Origin: Anastrepha obliqua
Lineage: Eukaryota > Arthropoda > Insecta > Diptera > Tephritidae
DNA: 64,000 nucleotides
Assembly (NCBI RefSeq): GCF_027943255.1
Contig: NC_072893.1
Coordinates: 9,920,001 to 9,984,000, forward strand
Reading direction: 5' to 3'
Shown here: piece after piece, positions 55,430 to 64,000 of the stretch
How positions within the stretch are numbered: the stretch's first letter is position 1
How the letters are laid out: each line of letters opens with the position of its first letter
Notes under the pieces: model-generated
Told to the model about the DNA's origin: nothing
The model's database searches: none
The model's input: the letters and a program-made list of their open reading frames with translations, nothing else
Made by a program: the position numbers and the translations under genes

Positions 55430-55640
55430 CGTATAATTGGCGCGTACACCCTTTTTGGGTGTTTGGCCGAGCTCCTCCTCCTATTTGTGGCGTGCGTCTT
55501 GATGTTGTTCCACAAATGGAAGGACCTACAGTTTCAAGCCGACTCCGAACGGCAGACAGTTTTTATGAGAGAAATACACCAACCCACCCGGTTACGGCGG
55601 CCGCCCAAAATATTTGAACCAACTGAAAAAATGAACGCTG
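55430..55640 (+). repeat. Longer copy of the CCTACAGTTT dispersed repeat
   Basis: TTGGCCGAGCTCCTCCTCCT, then TGGCGTGCGTCTTGATG, then ACCTACAGTTTCAAGCCGAC, CACCCGGTTACGGC. The inner part recurs at 3905-3990. It gives an apparent 97-codon frame, which is taken as incidental. It resembles a very common tephritid interspersed repeat, known to me only by pattern. Confidence 0.5.
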
Positions 55641-56820
55641 CACCTAAGCTTATTTCGATACCAGAGAAAATGTAAAAAAATGTTGTTCTATTTTGAATAT
55701 TTGTAGATTTTCACTGCGCACTTTGTTCGCATTTTCAGTGTTTTTTTTCACACATTTTTCAGTTGCTTTTGTATCGCAATACTCTCAGATAGCGTTCACG
55801 TTGAATATTGCGCCTAGCAGACCACTATCACTCCAAAATACATGCACACATACTTATATAGGCCCCTCTGTTTAAGCATCAGCTCCTCTTTGGCGTCGGT
55901 GGGGCACTTGCAAGCTGCTTATTGCCTTGCATTACAAGTATAATATTTTTAATTAAATTGTATATTTTTTTTTCATAAATTTATAAACCAATATCTGCGC
56001 TTTTGTTCTCCCCTTGGTCCCCCTATTTAATTGTTACGCCTTTCTTCGTACAATGTTGCTTCGCATTCTTACTTCAATTAAAGTCTTCGGCAATTTTCTC
56101 GCCTCACCACAGAAGCCATTCGTTGGCTTATTTATTAAAGTGGCGCAGAAGTGCAAGCACCCATGAAATGCTGGGAGTATCTGGGCGAGAGCTGCGATAA
56201 GCGCGGACTATTTTGATAGCGCACTTCATATTGCGCAACGATATTGAGTAAAGTGCATTCATAAAATTACCGGCAGCTTGTGGTTAACCTTAAGAACAAA
56301 AAGGGGGGAAAACACACTTTTATTTTTGTATTTTATTTTTTAATTTTAAACATTTGCTGGCTGTGATTTATCATTTGCCAACACTTTTGTGGTTCTCATG
56401 TAGTGTCATGGTTAAAAAAAAATTATTTAAAAAAAATATTGCAAGTTTTCGCGTCTTGGAAGAGTTATTCATGATACCATTTTTCTTTTAATTTTAAAGT
56501 TATGTTTTGTAGTGCTTCTTTAATGCAGAATGAATGTTAAGATAAATTTTTTGAATGAAATTGCTCTGTAGGGCCGTTTTCTCAACTTCCTCGACTGCCC
56601 ATGTAATATGTCTTTTTTGTCGATAGATGTCAGCAGACAGTTTATGCACTGCTTCACTTTTCTTGCTAAAACAAATAATAGCTGATTAAAACATTTACAT
56701 ATTTGCCAGTTCTGATGAAACTTTATTTTACTCATTGTACAGATCCGTCATTCAATAATAAAAGGTTTGCTCAGTAAACAGCTTTCTAGTTCCCTCTTGA
56801 CAAATCAGCTCGCTTAGCAA
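55641..56820. other. AT-rich spacer
   Basis: Only short, motif-free frames. No feature supported. Confidence 0.4.
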
Positions 56821-56826
56821 GAAACT

Positions 56827-57060
56827 GTGTTGCTAACTCATGGAATTTTGAGTAAAAGTGGAGGAAAAGTAAAATGTATAGGAAAAACATTTCGTTCTCA
56901 AAAACCTGTACTTGAGAGTAACAACTTGATCAATGGCTTGTTACGGTACGCCCAGGACCAGTATGAGATGGAATACATCCTGATATACGGGTTAAAACAG
57001 GATCTTGTAGAGAACTTTTTGGCGCAGTGCGCCCGAAGAATTTCAAATCTACTAGGTTGA
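56827..57060 (+). pseudogene. P-element/THAP9-type transposase fragment
   Basis: The frame ends with NNLINGLLRYAQDQYEMEYI then LIYGLKQDLVENFLAQCARR. P-family transposases carry a YxLTYKLxQDxLENFFxxIR block near the C-terminus; this matches its spacing and key residues (Q-D, EN-F). About 78 codons; nothing else of the transposase is seen and no inverted ends were found. Confidence 0.5.
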
Positions 57061-58455
57061 TTTAAAAATACATAAGTTACCAACTATAGTTCATTTAGTA
57101 ATACGTAGTTAAATAGTCCGTAACACCCACGGCAACATGCAAGCAGATGAAGCTAAATGGCTTCACCTAAGTGACAAATCGGGAAGAATTTAGAAAACTT
57201 TCTTTTTGATGATGGAAAAAAATAATTCAATAATTCAATTCAAATAGGGATACAGAGCTGCCTTAAATTATGTACACGTATTTGTACGATGTGAGTTATA
57301 CCAGTCAAATGAGCTGTAACCATATAACCATTCGTTAACGTCGAATCTTGCTCGATAACTTTGTTGTTGCTTTCGCATGCAAATTTTTCGTAAAGTTAAT
57401 AGAGCATAAAGGTAGCGAGCGGGGAAATGGCGAATAGAAGACACCTTTTGTCACTCTACGATCTGTTTCAAATTTAAAAATTATAATAATTTATAAAATA
57501 ACCCACTTTGCTTCCATTTAAATAAAGAAATAAAAAAAAAATAAAAAAGGATAAAAAATAAAATTAAAAAAATTTATAAAAAATAAAATAAAAAAAATTT
57601 ATAAAAAAAGTAAAAAAAAAAATTTAAACAAAAATTAAAAAAAAAAACTTTTTTCCTACCATTTTTACTAAAAGGGACCTAAATTTGTCCACTTTCTCCA
57701 CGCTTTTAAATGCAACCTTTTGTAAGGGAGTGTCAAGAATCGAACGTCACAAGTGAACAAACCTTTAATAATTGATTTAGGATACAGATCCATAAGTAAA
57801 AATTCTCTCAGCTGGTTGTTAAAAAATGATCACAGCTGATATCACCTGATTCCGAAACTTTTTTTTTTAATGTACATGGTTGCTTAAAAAATGATTAAAC
57901 TTCCTAGAAAATCTTATCAAAAAGTCCAAAAAATGACGGAAAACTCAAATAGTTCTCAATAAAAAGTATTATTGTAGCTAAGCAATATATTAAAAATATT
58001 TGTTCTTGTAAATTTTCCAAGTCAACGATATTATTTTGCATTTTTGCTATTATTTTTAATGTTATCCGAAAAACTTCTAATTTTACATAGCAACCCCGCC
58101 AATACGCTGAAGCAAACAGGCCAAGCAGTCATGCCATACCACATTTGACTGCCTGTCAGACTCAGACCAAGTGTGCTTGTCAAAAAAATTGGAAAAAGAA
58201 GAGTGTTTTACTTATATTCTTATATTTACATTGATTTTACTTCTCAACTAATTCCACGTCAACTACCGTAAAATGTTTGTCTTTTTTTTTGTTTTGATTC
58301 CATTCAAATTTATTTTATTTATTTTTTTTTCTTTTTTTCACCAACACCGCATCAATTTTTATGTATTGTAAGCCACTCTGTTTTACATTTGAATAGTTTT
58401 CCTTAATTTGCTTTACGGCGCTGTGTCATATTCACTACCACATACATATAAAAAA
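57061..58455. other. AT-rich spacer with poly-A tract
   Basis: Contains an A-dominated low-complexity run at about 57528-57650. No gene or transposon signature. Confidence 0.45.
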
Positions 58456-58478
58456 TCATCATCATCATCATCATCATC
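58456..58478. repeat. ATC microsatellite (LINE tail)
   Basis: About eight ATC units at the 3' terminus of the LINE above; read on its strand this is a GAT tail, explaining the Asp run in the frame crossing it. Confidence 0.7.
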
Positions 58479-59575
58479 GGTTCTGATTTCTCCCACTGGA
58501 GCATAGGGCCTCAGTAAAACACCTCGATCTGATTCTATTTTTTGAAGGAGCTCGATTTTGTTCCAAGTTTTTCCAGATGTTGAAACTTCCTTCTGGACAG
58601 TTCCTCTCCTCGACGGTAAACCTTTGGACGCGAGCACCTCGTTGATTTCAATGCAGTGCTTGAACGTACAAATCTGTTCACACAACTTTGAATTTTGTTT
58701 TGGATACAATTATTTGTGAGCTAGGTTTCCGATCCATGCCAGAGTACTGATAGTGCATTTGTCTTAAAGATCGGTAATTTTGTATGTACGCTGAGGATGA
58801 TCGAAGAACAGATAGCTCGAAGCTGTGCATACGCGCCGTTCGCTTTATTTTCTCTGGCGATGACGTCTAGTTTTGTACTGTCTTCAACTCCAATTATACT
58901 ACCCAAGTTGCTAAAGGTATCACCGATCTCAATTTGATCACCATTTAAAAGGAACGAGCGGATGCTAGTGGATCGAATTTTCATGGCTTTAGTTTTCTCG
59001 TGATTTATTTTTATCCCTGCATACAATGAGGTTGAGGACAGATCTTCAATTCTGTTCTGCATGTCGGTGTGTTTGTCGGAGAATATGCTTTCTCTATCAT
59101 TAGCGTAGGCAAGGTATTCAAGATGTTCATAGAAGTTCCAATAAATATCTGTTCTTTTTCCCTCAATACAGCTTTTTAGTATATGATAAATAACAATTAA
59201 AAGTAATAAAGGAGACAACAGGTAGCCCTTCCGTACGCCAGCTCTGGTGGCAATGCTTTCCGTCAGATTACCATTGTGCAAAATCCTGCATTTAAAGTTG
59301 TTGTAGTGCGCGCGTACGAGAGATATTAGTTTCGCCGAGATCCTTCGAGCGTGTAACGCCTCCCATAAACTGTTACGAGAAACGCAATCAAAAGTTGTAC
59401 TGTAATCTTCAAAGGTTAGTTGGAGGGTTGTCTGCCACTCTTGTACTTGCTCCACAATGAGACGTAGGGTGTTATTTTGATCTACACAGGAACACTTGCT
59501 TCTGAAACCTGCTTGCTGCTGTTTTCCCAGGGAGCTGTCTATAGTGGTTTTAATGTGATTCCACAGCACGTTGGA
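58456..59575 (-). mobile_element. LINE F with unbroken RT frame and GAT tail
   Basis: A minus frame of 282 codons (59569-58721): KQQQAGFRSKCSCVDQNNTL, LQLTFEDYSTTFDCVSRNSL, GVRKGYLLSPLLLLIVIYHI, YEHLEYLAYANDRESIFSDK, GIKINHEKTKAMKIRSTSIR and FSNLGSIIGVEDSTKLDVIA, i.e. RT blocks in order. The first catalytic Asp (FDY normally AFDS/DYxxAFD) is altered to STTFD context and the YADD motif reads YAND, so the enzyme is probably dead. After a frame change the C-terminus has GKTWNKIELLQK and a (GAT)8-type tail (58456-58478 on plus: ATC repeats). Confidence 0.7.
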
Positions 59576-59599
59576 CAGGATCTAATTCAACTTCAACTT

Positions 59600-59905
59600 A
59601 AATGTCTGAGTAATACATGAAAAGGTACAAACACAACACAACCGCGACGAAATGGCAGAACAGCGAAATACCTGGGAATTCACTTGGACTCGAAACTAAA
59701 TTGGCATCACCACATTAAGGAAAGATAAAAAAAATAAAGAAAAAACTTCATCAACTTCATTGATTAGTCTACACAAAATCGAATATGTATATATAACAAG
59801 CTGTTGCTGCACAAAGCAATGATTAAATCAATCTGGTTATATGGACTACAGTTGTGGAGAATGGCTAAAAATACGCATATAGCAAAAATCTCATATAGAA
59901 ACAAT
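59600..59905 (+). mobile_element. Jockey-type RT C-terminal fragment
   Basis: A plus-strand reading, with two frame changes, gives YLGIHLDSKLNWHHHIKE, LHQLHWLVYTKSN-like sequence and KLLLHKAMIKSIWLYGLQLW, the block after the jockey RT palm (YLGIHLDxxLxWxxHI...KxxWxYGxQLW). Decayed, without ends. Confidence 0.55.
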
Positions 59906-60655
59906 CCAAAATTTTTCGAATTTGACAGCTTTTCACACACGTATAATCCCAATAGCACGGATAATTTTTGAGTGCAAAGTTTCAAGTTGCTGAATAATCT
60001 GGTTGATATTTTACAGCATTTTCCTTAGAATTTCGTCATAAAAAAAGTCGTGATTTTGAAACATCTCGGACTGAGCTAGCGGTTAAAAGCGAGTTTCTGA
60101 AAAAATGGAAACTTTTTATGACTCGCCCAAGAACCAATTGGAAATAAATGTAGGCGACAGGCGGAACTACTATAGAAAAATTTTCAAGCTCCGCGCACAC
60201 CCTATGCTATCAATTACTTGCAAGCATCGCTGTGAGTTCGCTGAAGCTAAACGAACCTTTTTGTCCGCCATACATTTTCAATGCTTAGAAGGTAATTAAT
60301 TAATTATAACATCAATTTGTGTTTGCTATATTTTGTGCAAGAACAAGTGAAACTGAGTGCCGAGATAAGGTGCCCGCCCACCACTACCGCCCGCCCACCG
60401 ACTTTTGGTTCTTTGTTGTTGTTTTTTGCATTAGTTTGTTTATTTGTTCGTTCGTGTTCTCGCACATCTGCCGCTAATTTGCTAAGTAATTCTTCATCCA
60501 ACTAATTACAATTAACATTTACTGTCAGCCTTGATTGTTGTATGTTTCATGTTTTTAGGTACGTACAGTAATTTTTACATACGATCAGTATTGATAGCTG
60601 AAAATGTGCTAAAAATGAACGATACGTACGTTGCATGCGAATAGGTCGTTATCTA
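59906..60655. other. Spacer with weak frames
   Basis: A frame at 60105-60299 begins with METFYDSPKNQLEINVGD; it may still be jockey-derived, since an alternative frame reads TRPRTNWK. No clear host exon. Confidence 0.3.
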
Positions 60656-60659
60656 CTTT

Positions 60660-60900
60660 GGATGTTTTTATGTATATTACACTATGCAACGATATTCAAC
60701 TTTTTCAAAAATGACTAAATGCTTCTTCAGGCGTTGACCACGCATTTCACCTTAAATGTTCGGGAACAAAAAGAAATCAGTAGGTGCCAAATCAGGACTG
60801 TAAGGTGTATGACCCATCAATTACAAGATCTTTTGAGTTCTCGAAAAGTGATTGATTAATGCACTCCGGCCGCGATAATCTACGTGGAAAGTCGTAATAA
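60660..60900 (-). mobile_element. Mariner relic with third-Asp motif
   Basis: The minus strand reads LMGHTPYSPDLAPTDFFLFP then GEMRGQRLKKHLVIFEKV. HPPYSPDLAPxDFFLFP is the block with the third catalytic Asp, and MRGQRF follows it in one mariner subgroup. A stop interrupts it. The rest of the element is not seen. Confidence 0.55.
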
Positions 60901-61364
60901 ATCGTCGCACGAATATTTTAACGAGTTAATTCCATTTCTTGGGCGAGAAGAATTTTTAAACTCACTGAAAAAAGAAAAAAAAAAGCTCGTAAGTGAAAAA
61001 CCCATATGAAAGTTTATGCTTAAAAATACCAAGCCTTTCAATAAAAATATTGAATTACAGCTCATCGCACGTAGTGTTGCAAAGACGCAAAATATAAACA
61101 CTCGTAAGCATGTTGGCGATGCCCAACTGAACTACTTATCCGATTCTGATGAGAAAAGAAAAAAGTGGGCACTCTAATGCACCGGAGTGAAGTAACTTAG
61201 ATAATATAAAAAATGTTCTATTTAGGTTGTTCTTGTATTAATAAAAAAAACGCAAAAATCAAAGTTCCAAAAAAATTTCGTTTAAGCTTGCAAAATAGCT
61301 ACAAAATTCAAACAAAAATTATTAGAACTTGTTTTGTATGCAGTTTTGTATACTCATTCAAATA
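60901..61364. other. Spacer
   Basis: AT-rich without feature. Confidence 0.4.
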
Positions 61365-61369
61365 TGGTA

Positions 61370-62550
61370 GTCGAAAAAGTCTCATTTTTTTTTATATTTA
61401 TAATGAACTTTATTAAACCAAATATGTGTATGTACCATTTTGGTCGACCACCTTTTGCCATTTTTCTTCTAGAGACATTATTCCATCGGTGTAAAACTTT
61501 TGTGGTTTCTCGGCGAAAAACTGCGACAAGTAATTTTCACAAGCTTCTCTTGAAGCCAACTTTACTCCATTAAGGGAGTTCTGTATTGACCGAAACAAGT
61601 GGTAGTCCGATGGTGCAAGGTCAGGGCTATATGGTGGATGCATCAAAACTTCCCAGCCAAGCTCTCCCAGTTTTTGCCGAGTCATCAAAGATGTGTGTGG
61701 CCTAGCGTTGTCCTGATGGAAGACGACGCCCTTTCTGCTGATCAGTTCTGGCCGTTTTTTTTCGACTGCTTGCTTCAATCTCATCAGTTGTTGACAGTAA
61801 AGTGTAGAATCAATCGTTCGAGCAGGCTGGAGCAGCTCATAGTGGATGATTCCTTTCCAATCCCACCAAACACACAACATAACCTTTCGAGGCGTCAATC
61901 CTGGCTTTGCGACCATTTGTTGAGCTTCACCACCCTTGCACCATGATCTTTTTCGCACATTATTGTCGTATTTGATCAAATTTTCGTCTCCTGTTACCAT
62001 TCGCTTCAGAAATGGTTCGATTTCATTTCGTTTCAACAGAATCGCAGATGTTAATTCGGTCCATTAATTTTTTCACAGACAATTCATGTGGTAGCCAAAC
62101 ATTGAGCTTCTTTTTGTAACCAGATTTTTTTAAATGGTTCAAAACCGTTTGATGATGAATGTTTAGTGCCTTGGCGATGTCATGCCAGCTTATGTGACGG
62201 TCCTGATCAATCTTTTCCATAATTTCATCGACTTTTTCAACGATAGGTCGACCGGAGCGAGGTGCATCTTTCACATCGAAATTTCCAGAACGGAAGCGAT
62301 AACGGCATTGTTTTGCTGCAGGAACTGATACAGCATCGTCTCCGTAAACTTCACAAATTTCATTGGTGGCTTGCGTGGCATTCTTCCCTTTTTCAACTTC
62401 TCCGAATTTAATTTGTTTTTTTGGTTAAATGATGCTTAAAATTTCACCTTTCTAACATATGATATGACACAATGTGATTGGTAGCACTGGAGATAGATGA
62501 CTACAACGACATCTATTGACAAAATACGAAAAGAGTAATAGTAATGGAAG
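61370..62550 (-). mobile_element. Irritans-type DD34D mariner, nearly intact
   Basis: The minus strand codes for a near-complete transposase: GKNATQATNEICEVYGDD (N-terminal HTH, near 62380), KDAPRSGRPIVEKVDEIMEK, HHQTVLNHLKKSGYKKKLNV (second HTH), [frameshift near 62030], LKRNEIEPFLKRMVTGDENL (Asp 1), KVMLCVWWDWKGIIHYELLQ, VVFHQDNARPHTSLMTRQKL (Asp 2) and YSPDLAPSDYHLFRSIQNSL (Asp 3, 34 residues after Asp 2 by count), to the stop at 61413. WVPHEL appears as WLPHEL. Left-end GTCGAAAAAGTCTCATTTTT and right-end ACTCTTTTCGTATTTTG look like imperfect inverted ends. One small indel is the only obvious lesion. Confidence 0.8.
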
Positions 62551-63679
62551 TATTCTCATCCTTGCTTAATTTTTTTAATTTGTTCAAAAGCTTGAAACTT
62601 TTACTTACTTTGTTTTTATTAAAGCTACTTTATTTTAATTTAAAGCTAATATAGTTTATTTGAATTACAGCTAAACTACATATTTTATAATAAATGAATG
62701 AAAAAATAAATAAGCATTGAAAGCATTGCAAATGCATAGCAGCCCGATTTTCAGTGAGTGCCAGTTTCAATGGTGAGTAAACAAAATCTGCTTCCTCCTC
62801 GTTTTTCTACCCACCCTTTTTTAGATCCCTAGTCTTCCCTTATTTTTCGGCCTACTCATATCCATATATTCATGGCGTGAAAGGAAGGAGTGAAAGAGAG
62901 TTATTTTGTAACTTAAGCGGCTACATGGCATAAAAGTGGTGCATTAATTTTTCACAAAAAATTATATACTCGCAGGTAGGAAGGAAACATGAAAAGGATA
63001 ATCCGACAAGAAGAACGAAAATAAATGCGGGCGTGTGTAAATATGTATGTGTATGTACATATTTGTAAATATTATATATATGCATATGTATATGTTATAT
63101 AAATAAATGGAGTATGGAGATGGGTTTGTGCGTAAGTGCCATTCACTCAGTCGGTGGGTCGATGCCCACTGCAGACAAGAAGCTTTCAAAGATAGAAACA
63201 ACATTTTTTTAAACGTTTGCCCTCATTTGGTAATAGCAAACCACGGGTGCATTTATCAATAAAAAAACCGTCTCTCGTTCGGAGTTGTTTTGTATTTTTT
63301 GTTGGGTGAGGTAGTGATCAAAATGCACTTACAGCGACCGTCGTCTACTACGTTCAGTGGTCTGGCTGCTTAAACAATCCCTCTTCCTCTTCTGGGGAAA
63401 CCACCTTCCCGGAACTAGTTTCTGCATTACTTCGGCAGGACCCAGAACGGCGTCCATAAAGGACCAATTCTATTCACCCACGACTGGGTCAACCATATTT
63501 GTAAGCAGTTTCATGCTCTAAGCTCGACTTCTTATGTCTCTTAACTGTGTCACATTTGTGTCTATTCACCACAATTGGTTTCAGCGTCCAGGGTCCTCTC
63601 CTTTTGACATATAGAGGTTCTATGTCATCGATAGTCTTTATTGCTCCGCTTTTTGGAGCAAGAGGAACATCAGAAGAAA
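62551..63679. other. Spacer, partly of unknown repeat origin
   Basis: AT-rich to 63240. From about 63280 the sequence becomes GC-balanced and open on the minus strand (SGAIKTIDDIEPLYVKRRGP), which suggests a transposon interior that I cannot identify. Confidence 0.3.
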
Positions 63680-64000
63680 GTAATATGAAACTTTTTCGAC
63701 AGGTTGAATCCAGAGGGGTGTTAGATGAGTAGGTTTTAAAGGGCATGTGAGAAGGTGGTTAGTGTCGTGCGGGGTGCCTTCACATGCCGGACATATGTTT
63801 GGTAAGTCGGGGTCGATTCTGGATAAGTAGGAGCTTAACCTGATACAATATCCAGAACGTAATTGTGCCAGTGTTACGCGGGTCTCACGGGGAAGCTGGA
63901 GCTCTTCGTCTGCAATAGGTGGTGGTTGGACTCCGATTACGGCATTCACAGGGCGGGAGTTCATGAAGGTGGTAACGGTCTCCCGGTGAATGTCGTTTGA
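63680..64000 (-). mobile_element. Jockey-like LINE A 3' coding end, running off the window
   Basis: The minus strand reads NSRPVNAVIGVQPPPIADEE, LPRETRVTLAQLRSGYCIRL, SYLSRIDPDLPNICPACEGT and PHDTNHLLTCPLKPTHLTPL. The zinc motif CPAC...H..LTCP is intact. It is the best-preserved copy of this end in the window, and continues to the right. Confidence 0.7.

Noticed and set aside
55382..55675. 97-codon plus-strand frame with a hydrophobic stretch, like a small membrane protein
   Set aside because: It runs across a dispersed repeat and shares nucleotide phrases with 3905-3990; the hydrophobic part is translated repeat.
58413..58709. Asp-run protein (eight consecutive Asp)
   Set aside because: The run is the translated GAT tail of a LINE, not a host protein.

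Overview
The window reads as nuclear DNA of a higher (brachyceran) fly, most likely a tephritid-type fruit fly. Its genes are split by GT-AG introns, its spacer is AT-rich and full of CA/CT microsatellites, and it carries a dense layer of dipteran transposons: DD34D and DD41D (rosa-type) mariners, Tc1, jockey-, R1- and I-type LINEs and several MITE families. The tephritid placement is inference from the transposon families; no species can be named from sequence alone. No rRNA, tRNA, CRISPR array or prokaryotic feature was seen.

Two host genes are supported. (1) Plus strand, 3556-11786: the last four coding exons of a stargazin-like TARP/claudin-fold membrane protein (stg1-like). They hold the last transmembrane segments, then a very long low-complexity cytoplasmic tail ending in a class I PDZ-binding motif. 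The 5' exons lie left of the window. A 3' UTR with AATAAA follows at 12239. (2) Minus strand, 26977 down to 18795: a six-exon gene whose splice phases all join, giving a predicted 1205-residue LisH/coiled-coil protein. It resembles the centriole/cilium protein OFD1, including a motif after the central coiled coil and a C-terminal acidic/Ser...Trp end. The two genes are convergent. Their introns hold most of the LINE and mariner debris of the left half.

From about 27 kb to 64 kb I find no convincing host coding exon. The stretch holds nested transposon debris separated by AT-rich spacer. Main pieces: a MITE just upstream of the OFD1-like gene; an 8-bp-TSD MITE (29451-29859); a Tc1 element (31979-35207) interrupted by a LINE and a TTAA-flanked MITE with an 18-bp palindrome; a mellifera-like mariner (37342-38592); an RNase H-coding LINE (40101-41300); stacked LINEs at 43.8-44.6, 47.1-49.0 and 52.4-53.8 kb; a LINE with an unbroken but mutated RT (58456-59575); an irritans-type DD34D mariner with a single frameshift (61370-62550). 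A possible non-coding first exon at about 30.2-30.9 kb could start a gene running right out of the window, but this is weak.

The most unusual signals are: an unclassified element at 12758-14442 with self-complementary ends, a HSRWLT-type ORF and a mariner nested inside; a fold-back mariner with 156-bp inverted repeats whose interior is rearranged (21750-22308); the palindrome-bearing TTAA MITE; and a family of internally deleted DD41D-like mariners in two full copies plus one solo end.
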